Below the pieces are notes generated by a model. It made no database searches and had not been told where the DNA came from. It saw only the letters and a program-made list of their open reading frames with translations. From the NCBI RefSeq assembly GCF_036370855.1, contig NC_088112.1, positions 20,142,469 to 20,206,468 of the forward strand: a stretch of DNA of 64,000 nt, given 5' to 3'. A program made the position numbers and the translations under genes. Below are positions 38,701 to 64,000 of this stretch, in pieces. The DNA comes from Dromaius novaehollandiae. Its lineage: Eukaryota > Chordata > Aves > Casuariiformes > Dromaiidae. Every line of letters begins with the position of its first letter. Position 1 is the stretch's first letter.

Positions 38701-38980
38701 AGTAAAGCAAAATCCTGTTTTAATACTCCCTGCTTGATGCATGCAGTCTTTTTTTTTTTTCCCTACAGGTTGGTAGTTCTCACTACCTTAGCAGGCCTGT
38801 GTTTTTCTTTACTGTGGCTAGAACATTTTTGTCAATTCACTGCTTTTAGCCATCAAGTCCATAGTTGTGGAATAAATTATTTTCTAGCACAGTCCACAGA
38901 GTTACTCCAAAGGAAAAAAAATAAAGTATAGAATTTATAACTGGGGCTCCACATGACATTTCTGTTTATTATGATTATCA
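26727..38980. other. Intergenic region downstream of CDKL3, proximal 12 kb
   Basis: AT-rich DNA with no recognisable protein gene. A patch at about 28140-28490 has more GC than its flanks and may be an unidentified old interspersed repeat. A minus-strand open frame at 37833-38339 is the longest in this interval (168 codons from a GTG) but lacks domains, codon bias and an ATG near its start. CDKL3 3' UTR sequence may extend into the first kilobase, but no poly(A) signal could be assigned with confidence. Confidence 0.6.
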
Positions 38981-38989
38981 GTAGCTTCA

Positions 38990-39045
38990 CAAAATACAAA
39001 CACAGAAAAGATCTTTAGATCATCTAGTTGACTTCCTCCATATTA
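38990..39045 (-). mobile_element. Possible CR1 LINE 3' fragment, reverse orientation
   Basis: The stretch around AGATCATCTAG resembles the reverse complement of the conserved CR1 3' segment (CTAGATGATCT). It is short and diverged, and no octamer terminal repeat remains, so the call is weak. It is placed about 550 bp from a much clearer CR1 end on the plus strand. Confidence 0.3.
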
Positions 39046-39592
39046 TGGATCAGGAAATTACCTGCAGGTATTTCTATGCTAAGCCAAAAGTCTTAACTGA
39101 AGACTTCTGAGAACTGATTTCAGTTCTCAGGAGACTAAGCACTGTGTCAAAGGAAGAAAACAGGAAATACAAATATGATAGCTGTGTCTGAATGCTCCTG
39201 AAACTGCAAGGAATTGAGGTGTTCTGGAGGCAAGTCCCATAAAAAGCAAGTCCCTTACTACACAGGAAAAGGAGGAATACTCTGCTAGAGCTGAAGGCAC
39301 AAAGCACCAGATGAACCCCAAAGTGCTTGTTTATATGTCCTCCAAATATGATTACAGTAATCACCAGCAAGTGATGAAAGTACTCATGAGGTACCTAAGA
39401 AAGCACCCGAGAGCACACATCAAAGCTGTATTTTTTCCCTTCATGTGACCAACACAAAGGAACTGAAGAAGTACCCACAACAGAATACAGTCAGTTGTGC
39501 ATGAAGGACAATTTTCTTCCTGATTCCGTAAGCAAAGCCCTGAAACAGAAGACTTGGTTTCAATCATTGTTAATGAACATATTCAGGATGAT

Positions 39593-39739
39593 GAAAGCAC
39601 TCTCCCTCTGGAGATATTCAAAACCCACCTGGACGTGAGCCTGTGCAACATGCTCTAGGTGACCCTGCTTGAGCAGGGGGGTTGGACTGGATGATCTCTA
39701 GGGGTCCCTGCCAACCTCAACCATTCTGTGATTCTGTGA
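39593..39739 (+). mobile_element. CR1 LINE, 3'-terminal fragment
   Basis: A typical severely 5'-truncated CR1 copy: CTCTGGAGATATTCAAAACC, then the CCTGGACGTGAGCCTGTGCA segment, GCAGGGGGGTTGGACTGGAT, and the terminal tandem ATTCTGTGATTCTGTGA at 39723-39739. CR1 elements end in a short tandem octamer rather than poly(A), as seen here. Only the 3' UTR part is present; no reverse transcriptase sequence. The match to the consensus as I remember it is close, suggesting moderate age. Confidence 0.93.
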
Positions 39740-39769
39740 CCCTTTCCTCACAAAATCCACAAAAGAATT

Positions 39770-39797
39770 GGGGGGGGGGGGGGCAGGGGGAAGGGAG
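39770..39797 (+). repeat. G-tract with quadruplex potential
   Basis: Fourteen consecutive Gs followed by CA, five Gs, AA and GGG, satisfying the four-run G-quadruplex pattern on the plus strand. It starts about 30 bp after the CR1 terminal octamers. Confidence 0.85.
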
Positions 39798-40890
39798 AGA
39801 AAAAAAAGGAAATGGAGATTCACAGGGTCACAGACAGACAAAAACATGGCATCTACTACCTCAAATAGCCAATTCCAGTTTTAATTTCCTTATAGATATG
39901 ACTTGACAGCTGAATTTCCTTTGACTTCAACTTCAGGTGCTGGATTCTTGCTATGGCTTTGATGGCAGGCTATGAAAGCCCTATCAGAGAACCATGTCCA
40001 TATGTAAGCACACATAGGTGATCAAGCCATTTCTCAATCTTCTCATTGATAAACAAAACAAGGTGAATTTCGGATTAAATTGAAGACTTTATGATTTGTT
40101 TTTCAGCCTTTAGGTTATTTTTGCAGACCCTTGGGGTTTTTTTTGTTTTGTTTTGGGGTTTGTGTTTTGTTTTTTTAAGTATTCCAACATTCTTTTAAAG
40201 TGGGAATATCATTACTGGGCAGGTGTATTACCCACACTGTGTGCAAAGACCGAATCAGATCCTTACTCCTACCTGGTATTCCTCTGCCAAGAAACACATT
40301 AGGTCTTTGCCACAGCACTGCCCAGATAATCATCTCAATGCGATCTGTGTGATGAATTCTATCTCCTCCTCTGACTCCCTGTTTTCTAAAGTAGTCTCTA
40401 TCATCCTGCAAGTATCAGCTAAGGACTTTGATTCCCAGATGTATTGTCTGGAATGTAACTATACTGAAGTGTGTTTTGTTTGAAAGCCAAGCAATTTAGT
40501 CAGATACTTCTGATCACTCAGACTGCTTCTCCTTAATTTTTACAATCTCACCACTTTTGTGTTATCTGTAGTCTTTTACTAGTAAAGATTTTCAATCATT
40601 ATTTAGGTCACTAAAAATACTAAATACCATTGAACCAGTAAGTAATCTCTCAGAGAACTTGCTAGAGAAAATTCTCATTGATATTTCCTTATTAAGCACC
40701 CTGAAATAAGTCAGTGAAGCAATTTTTCATCCAGCATGCATCTTCTAATAATTCCATACAATTGTTTTAAGAGTCAGTATCATGTGGTGAAATGCCTCGA
40801 AAATATCCAGATATGCCATATACGCACCAAGATATGGTGGTATGTTTGATAAGACCAATATTCTAGGAGACCACTAGATATTTAATCCAT

Positions 40891-41243
40891 GTGTAAATGT
40901 AGCAAAAAGGAAATACGCTAAAACAATCAGTGATAGTGCAAATTATATAAACAGTATGCCCAAATGATTCTCACGGATATAAAGCACTAATTTCTCAAGA
41001 GGAATCTCTGCTGCTTCTCACTTACTCACATGCTCTCATTTCACACTGTCTTTCTACTACACCATCATACTACACCATGATCCTAGTCTTATCCTTCTGG
41101 TTTGAGAGCTGCCTACCAGATGTCCTCCAACTACGCAACACAATCACAGAATCTATCTGTGAATTTATTGGCTTCATTTCTGCTACAATGCCTATAGGCA
41201 AGCAATTGTTTGATAGTAAGTTAGAATAACTGAGGTTAACAGA
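40891..41243 (+). repeat. Diverged direct duplication, copy A
   Basis: Aligns colinearly in the same orientation with 44588-44936. Long matching blocks include CCCAAATGATTCTCAC, AAAGCACTAATTTCTCAAGA, TATTGGCTTCATTTCTGCTA and AAGCAATTGTTTGATA, with scattered substitutions and small indels (the block near 41060-41085 contains an extra short tandem relative to copy B). I estimate roughly 80-85 percent identity by eye. The family is unknown; it could be a local duplication or two copies of an unnamed interspersed repeat. Confidence 0.85.
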
Positions 41244-43770
41244 AATTGAGGTTAAACAGAAACCAAGCCAGGTTTTTAAAAAAATTATTCCAAAATAACT
41301 ACCAACTTCATTTATTTATTTGCTGTTGATGTGAAAGTAGCATTCCTTTATCCATTGCTTTTATCCTTTTTCGTATTGGAAATACACTGCTAGTCTGCCA
41401 ATCCTCTGGAATTTCTCCAGCTTTTCAAAATATTAAAAACTTAACATTGGTGAATAAGCGCTCTTTTCCTACTCTTTTAAGATTCTTGACCATAAAGTAT
41501 TTGTACCTGTCAGTCTGAAAATGTAATTTTCAGTTACTTTACAACAACATCTTCTTTTGATAAGACTGTTGACTTTCTACTTTCCCTACAAAACCATAGT
41601 GAATAGGTATATCTTACTATGAGCCAGCAAGTTTCAAATTATATGTTTTGTGGTAGGTGAGGTAATTAATGATGGGATTCGGCCCTTCACAGACGCTGCT
41701 TAATGCAACTTTTAAACTAAGTAGGCGTCTGCTGATATTACTGATAGTCAAATTCTGTCACGCACTATCTGGACTCTGCTGGAAAGTGTCAAATATACAG
41801 AAATAATATTTGTCCATGCTGACAAATACCTGATGTAAATAGCTTCTCATCTAGTTCCCATCTTTTGCAGTAGTTCTGCTAAAGATCTGCTAAAGACCAC
41901 AATATTTCCCTATCTGAATGGGACTGAGACACAAAATACACAGTATCTTGTCTCCATCAGTGGCCAGTACCAGAACATGCAAGAAATCACATAATGGATA
42001 ATTCTGGCTTAACCCAACCAGGAAAAGTCCCTTTTCCCACAGAGGTAGCTGATTTCTACACCGAAGCACAAATATTTATATTCTTTGCTTACAGAAAAAT
42101 GTATTAATTAAAAAAGGTAGTCCTACATCAAAAGGAGGCAACTCAGAATTACAGTCATATAGTATAGCTTTTTAATTCCGTATTTAGCATGGAAGTGCCA
42201 TAGCAACAGGCACTTCAGACATGCATTGATAGATAATTTAGAACTAGAAAGATATTTACAGACTTAAATAAAAGAAAACCAATTTAAGCGTTCCTTACTC
42301 TACAGAGGTTATTCAACACTGCGTTTACTTAGCCGTACGATGCCTGAAAATATAAATCTGCATAGTTTAAATGCTAACTGTCTTTCACTACACAGGAAAT
42401 GTTAGCATTACTGCCATAACTGATAAAATTATTGCAAGTGCTAATACACAGTCAATGAGTTTCAGATTCATTTCAGAACACTACAGAGTTAGTTAGCATT
42501 AAGGACGGTTTTGCAAAGAAGCTGAATAACCTAGTAACTTGATGCCTGTAAACGTAAGTGTATTCAGCTTGAATAATTAACCTTTTCAAAGAATGCCATA
42601 AATATGAAACACCTGTCACTGACTCAAGTGTTAGGATTGTGTACAGCAGTAAGGACTATACTTGACTCATCATGGCAACCACACCCAGGTCTCCTTAGTT
42701 ACCTACCACTCTCACAAAAGCCTGGCATTTATTCACATACTAAGTACTAACTATTGTTATTGTCATCTCACAATTTATGTTTTAATCCTATTGCATATCT
42801 GACATACTGACAAATCCCTAACTTATGCAACACAACAAGTATTCTTTTATCATTATTCTTTCACCTTCCTTTGAAGGTTCAGATAACCATCTGAGAAAGA
42901 AAAGGAACCATGATTCTCTAAACTATTGATTATGGCTCTCAAGTAGGGGGAAGTTATGAGATCTGACTTCTGATCAAAGTACTGTTTCAAATAAAATCTA
43001 TAAACTGCATGAGGATAAAATACAGAGGTAACTGTTTGGGATGGAGATGAGAACCAAAATTTCCCCCTCTTGTGTGAGTGTCCAAATAACCAAGTTACTG
43101 AATGCTGACTGTTCCTCTGCGGAGTCTTGAATTCTCTTCTAGTCAAAGGCATGGTTTCAGCTGCAAGCAGGGAGTGATGATGATCCCCCACCCCTCCTAA
43201 AGCAGCATTTATTCAAGTAGTTAAGAGCTGTGACTTTTGAATCTTTTCAAACCAAAAAAGTTCATTTCTTAGGTAACACACTAATACTAGGGCACTGTTA
43301 AATGAAGGTAGGTGTGGGAACCATCACATTTGCTTTAAAAGGACAACAGTGACCATTACTGCAATTGGTAAGGAGCCCTGCCTGATCTACACATTAGCTG
43401 TGCTTTCCCCACACTTATCAGATAAAACCTCACAGGACTTCAGTTGTAGTTTCATAAGCGAACAAGCCAGGTTAACAGTTTCCTGCTGCTGAGGTTTCAT
43501 TTCTCCTCTCTCACCCATCTTTCCTATTCCAGAAAGAGAGCCTGCTCCTGGCAATGCAGCCCTACCCCCCCACACCTTTTTCTTTTTCAGTGCTAAAACT
43601 GGTACTGAGTACACCCTCTTTTTAGGCTAGATCAACTATCCACCACATTGATCAATCACATTCACAGACAGTCCAAGAGCTCTAGTTGGCACAAAAAGCT
43701 GCAGGGAAAGGATCTTTCCATTTTTGCAAATCTGAGGCTGTGGTTTGACAAGCCCACACCAGCTGCAGAA

Positions 43771-43880
43771 TCTCCTTCACTAGAGATGTGTAAGACTCAG
43801 TTGGCAGATCCCCGGCTAACCTAAACTAAGGCCCTGCTTCCAGCTGAACGCTGGACTAGATAATCTCCAGTGGTCTGTGC
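43771..43880 (+). mobile_element. Old CR1 LINE 3' fragment
   Basis: CTCCTTCACTAGAGATGTGT and GCTGGACTAGATAATCTCCA follow the order of the CR1 3' end (sharing the GAGAT...GGACTAGATGATCTCC pattern with the copy at 39593), but with much more divergence and no terminal octamers. An older insertion than the clear copy. Confidence 0.6.
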
Positions 43881-44587
43881 ATCACTTCCTTGTACCACCT
43901 CAAACATTTATGTGGCTACATAATGAAGCAGATAGGGGTAAAGATGCAGTTTTCAACTAGATTAGGTTTTTGATCACTGTTGTTTTTGCTGGCAACAGAC
44001 TGGGACAGTAATAAGACAGGATAGCATAGACGCACGACTGCCACCTTTAGTATCAGAGCCATCCTCTGTCAGCTTAAAGTGACTGAGTAGGCTAGGGTGC
44101 CTACTTAAAAAGGAAAGACAGTTTAAATATCTCCTAGACAGGGATACTTGTTTCCTTTCTCCACCTGCCTTGAGGAGGTATGTTTTAGAGCCTTTGACTC
44201 TATATGCCTTGATTTTCCCCACAGGAAATGGGTAGAAAAAGAATATTCCTACTTAGAAGCTAAGAGCACACCAGCCTCAGGTAAGGTATGTCAGCCATGC
44301 TGGCTAGCACACAGCTGGAGGGTACTCAACAAACACTAAACTACATGAATTGATGCAGAACGAAACATTGTAAGTACTTATCTTGAACAAAAGAAAGAGG
44401 AAAAAGAAAATGTTTAAGTGTTGGAGGCCTGCATGTATACACAGTCATGCTTATGCAGCAATGGCATAACCATACTAACCTGCATAACTGCAGAGGGAAA
44501 TTAAAAAGCTTTCAATAGCAGAATATGGCTAGCTAGCACTGCATAACAGTATCTTAAAGTTGCTCTTTACTATAACATTTTGGGAAT

Positions 44588-44936
44588 GTGTAAATGCAGA
44601 TATAGCAAAATGGAAGCATGCTAAAACAACCAGTGTCAGTACAAGTTTTATAAACAGTACACCCAAATGATTCTCACAGATTTAAAGCACTAATTTCTCA
44701 AGAGGATTCTCCACTGTTTTTCACTTACTCATATACTCTCATTTCACACTGCCTTTCTACTTCACTACGATCCTAAGTCTTATTGTTCTGGTTTGAGAGC
44801 TTCCTACCAGATGTCCTTGAACTATGCAAAACCATCACAGAATTTATCTGAGAATTTATTGGCTTCATTTCTGCTACAATGTCTGTAGGTAAGCAATTGT
44901 TTGATAATGAGTTAAAGAGCAATTGAGGTTAACAGA
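44588..44936 (+). repeat. Diverged direct duplication, copy B
   Basis: Second copy of the unit at 40891-41243, about 3.7 kb downstream and in the same orientation. The shared left edge is GTGTAAATG and the shared right edge is TGAGGTTAACAGA. Homology ends abruptly on both sides, and I see no terminal inverted repeats or target-site duplications. It contains no convincing open frame. Confidence 0.85.
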
Positions 44937-46715
44937 TACTTTACTGCTTTCTAAGACCTTGCTGCAGCTAGTTCACAAGCACTTCAATCACACTACCGAT
45001 ACACCATATATATTCTCTCATTTTCTTCTTGCCTTTGGCTTATGAATTTGTTCAGAGGGAATGTTTTTTCTTTTCCTTCAGAAAAATCCTAGAATATTGT
45101 GGATGCAGTTTAAAGTAAATATTGTTTTATATTTCTAAATATTATTTTTAAACAGTAGCTAGAAGAATTTTGTAGGCAAAAGCATAACTAATTGCAAGAT
45201 GGTCACCAAGAGGAATACAGAGATACATGCTACTGAAGTTTCGCCAAGAATTTCACTGATCTCAGTGGAAAATGTAGAGCTAAATATACAAGCAAAATAT
45301 AGTGTTAAGACATTTTACCATTCCAGAAGGCCAACAGTTATTAGAGAAAATAAATTGTAACTTGGCAAGTTACACGGGAAATGGCATTACTGACTTATTT
45401 TCTTTGCATTTATTTGTTCAATTTTTTTTTATATTAACAAAAGACGTGCTACAAAGTAAATTCTGGCAACTTATCATTTTTTCAGTGAACACCACCTTTC
45501 ATTCTACAACTTAATCCAAGTACACAACTAGAACATTTGAAGATGCAAACCTATGTAAAAATGCCAGAATATCTTGTAAAATGTTTTTGCCAGCATTAGT
45601 AAACACAACACCTGAGTTTGACTTTGACTTGTTTGAGAACCCTGTCTGTGAGGAAATTCTGACAAGAAGAAACTGAGGCTGACATATGGAAACAAACATT
45701 CTTTCCCCCTTGCTCACTATTTAATTGTTAATTTGCTTCAATAGCAGGCTAAGAATTTAAGAGTTTAGGCTCTGTATTAGGCAATCTCTGACTGAGACAC
45801 TTAACACTTATTAACTGCAAACAGGCCTTGTCAGTCTGACAATTTCATCAGGGTACATTTTGTCCAAACTTTGACCCATTCAATTAGGTGAAGACCAGAT
45901 TTGTGTACTGACCTTTTTATTCCTTATGGGAGTTATTTTGGAAAAACCTTGTAATAATGGGTACTGCTGATATTAAAGATGTAAATGACAGCACAATGTG
46001 TAATTTATCACTGATTACAGTACTTCTTTCATTCCTTTTTAAATGCATTTTACTTGTCTCTGATTTATCTTACTGCTATTTTTTCCTTTACATAAAGTGT
46101 CCACGTACACTAAGAAAACTAGCCATAAGGTCCAACACTAGTTTCCTGCATTTTGCTGAAAACTTATGTTATGCCTCGCTTATGACTCTCTAAGAAGTGG
46201 TCATTAATTTTCCCAGAGCTCTTGAGCAAGAGCTGTTCTAAAGGAAAGAAATGCAACACAGCCGCGGCTACACCTTCTCTATCAAAGCACTGCAGGGTGG
46301 CAAATACGACCTACTATTTAATGTTTATTTTTAAACTGAGAAGAGCTATCTCTAAGTACCTAGTACCAGCAAGCGCTCTCTACTTTTCGCTCCGGGAGCG
46401 ACACGGCACTTGTGCCCAGGGCTTCACCGGGGAAGCGCGGAGAAACTCTGTGAAGAGAGAAGCATCGGTCACAGACACGTAACGCCTCTCCGCCGGGACG
46501 AGCCCCCAACCGCCCTCCCTCCGACCCGGTGGAGCCTCGCTGAGGCGGCGAGGCGCGCAGCGGCCCCTCGGAGAGCCGGGCACGGGCAGGCAGCGCAGGT
46601 CTCTCCCGTTCCGCCACCGGCCCAGACGGCTCCGAGCGCAGCCACCGCAGGAGGCGCGAGCCACTGCCGCACCTCACACAACGGGCGGGAAACACCCGAC
46701 CCCGCCGCCACCTCC

Positions 46716-46875
46716 CGCGCATGCGCCAACAACCCCCCCCCCCAGAACACTCGCACCTCCCCCACCCCGTTGCTTTGTGCCGCGCGGAGCTGCGCAGGCG
46801 CAGACGCGCCTCGGCGCCGTCGCCGTCCTGCCCGTCTGTCGGGTCCCGACCGGCCGCCGGCAGCGCGCATGCGCG
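46716..46875. promoter_or_regulatory. Array of three NRF1-type sites
   Basis: CGCGCATGCGCC (46716-46727), TGCGCAGGCGCA (46791-46802) and CGCGCATGCGCG (46864-46875) fit the NRF1 consensus YGCGCAYGCGCR perfectly or with small deviations. Their centres are 75 and 73 bp apart. NRF1 is a common activator of housekeeping CpG-island promoters. Confidence 0.6.
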
Positions 46876-46955
46876 ATCCCGCCCGGGTGCTGCGCATGGG
46901 CCGTTGCCTCCCCTGGCGTCTCCCTCCCCCCTCCCCGGAGTGGAAGCCGAGGCGG

Positions 46956-46963
46956 TGACGTCA
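46956..46963 (+). promoter_or_regulatory. CRE in PPP2CA promoter
   Basis: A perfect TGACGTCA 230 bp upstream of the PPP2CA ATG, followed by a GCGGCCATTA motif resembling a YY1 site. Consistent with a CREB/ATF-bound core promoter. Confidence 0.7.
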
Positions 46964-47192
46964 GGAGCGGCGGCCATTACACGGTCTGGTGCGAGGGAGC
47001 GAGCGGCAGAGCTGCTGCTGCGGAGAGCCGCGCTCCGGCCGCGGGACTCGCAGCGCTTCGGGCCGCTCCGCACCCTCTGCGCGTCCCGCCGGGTCGTAGC
47101 CGCCGCCGCTGCTGTTCGGAGCGGGTCGCGGGGGCCTCCGGGGCGGTGCGGCAGGAGGCGGCGAGGAGGGGGCGAGCGAGCGGGCGTGCGGG

Positions 47193-63664
<16,472 letters not shown>

Positions 63665-64000
63665 AGAGATTTTAGACCTGTACAGTATTGCCATGAACCA
63701 TATGTTGACCTAAAGAAAATGGGAAGAGCAACAGTAACTCCAAAGTGTCAGAAAATATTTAACATTCAAACTTGTTTTCACATGGACCAAAAGACGTGCC
63801 ATATTCAAATACAAAGCCTCTTGTCGTCAACAACTGTGACCACTTTAGAATGAACCAGTTCATTGCATGCTGAAGCAACATTGTTGGTCAAGAAACCAGT
63901 TTCTGGCATAGCGCTATTTGTAGTTACTTTTGCTTTCTCTGAGAGACTGCAAATAATAAGATGTAGACATTAACACCTCGTGAATACATTTAACTTTCCA
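63665..64000 (+). other. PPP2CA: PPP2CA 3' UTR (start)
   Basis: Non-coding sequence directly after the stop codon, continuing past the window edge. No poly(A) signal with supporting context is seen within these 336 bases, so cleavage is expected further right. Confidence 0.85.

Larger units (their letters stand above)
39800..46369. other. Intergenic region upstream of PPP2CA
   Basis: AT-rich DNA with a second CR1 remnant (43771-43880) and two copies of an unidentified ~350-bp sequence (40891-41243 and 44588-44936). Open frames such as 42853-43191 (minus) have no recognisable features. A GT-rich patch occurs at 40135-40178. No gene or RNA could be identified. Confidence 0.65.

Noticed and set aside
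41930-42010. Possible old LINE tail in the intergenic region
   Set aside because: Only a vague resemblance of one phrase to ancient repeats; too short and diverged to name.
46360-47073. 237-codon minus-strand open frame at the PPP2CA promoter
   Set aside because: Low-complexity Arg/Ala/Gly/Pro composition and several overlapping open frames in both strands are typical of CpG islands; no domain.

Overview
This is a stretch of vertebrate nuclear DNA, most likely from a bird (possibly a galliform close to chicken). The evidence is interrupted genes with GT-AG introns, three CpG-island promoters in an AT-rich background, a CR1 LINE 3' end with the avian-type terminal octamer repeat, and the gene order UBE2B - CDKL3 - PPP2CA. 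That order matches human 5q31 (recalled, not searched), where the trio has the same relative orientation. The species call is inference. The gene identities rest on protein sequence I could read directly.

Layout. Positions 1-4005 hold the 5' end of UBE2B (RAD6B ubiquitin-conjugating enzyme) on the minus strand: coding exon 1 (3962-4005) inside a CpG island, intron 1, and coding exon 2 (184-264). The rest of UBE2B lies left of the window. Positions 4300-7780 are intergenic. From 7790 a CpG island with a perfect CRE and a 17-bp minisatellite leads into CDKL3 (cyclin-dependent kinase-like 3) on the plus strand. Eleven coding exons, and perhaps a twelfth, can be traced to about 26.7 kb. About 19.5 kb of intergenic DNA follows, with CR1 fragments and a diverged ~350-bp direct duplication. 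A third CpG island (46.37-47.87 kb) starts PPP2CA (protein phosphatase 2A catalytic subunit alpha). All seven coding exons are present (47193-63664), giving a complete 309-residue protein, and its 3' UTR runs off the right edge.

The main discovery is that CDKL3 appears to be a unitary pseudogene in this genome. Coding exon 1 lacks a GT donor at the expected place. Exon 2 has an in-frame TGA in the kinase domain. Exon 3 replaces the conserved Thr of the TRWYRAPE motif with Met. Exon 5 carries a 2-base insertion, and the C-terminal exon is frame-shifted. Exons 6-10 remain open with good splice sites, so the decay looks young, or the 3' half may be kept for another reason. Flanking UBE2B and PPP2CA look intact.

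The genes are not an operon; each has its own promoter. UBE2B acts in ubiquitylation and post-replication repair, and PPP2CA is a housekeeping Ser/Thr phosphatase. They share a neighbourhood but no evident pathway. I saw no CRISPR, tRNA or rRNA gene and no convincing retroviral element.
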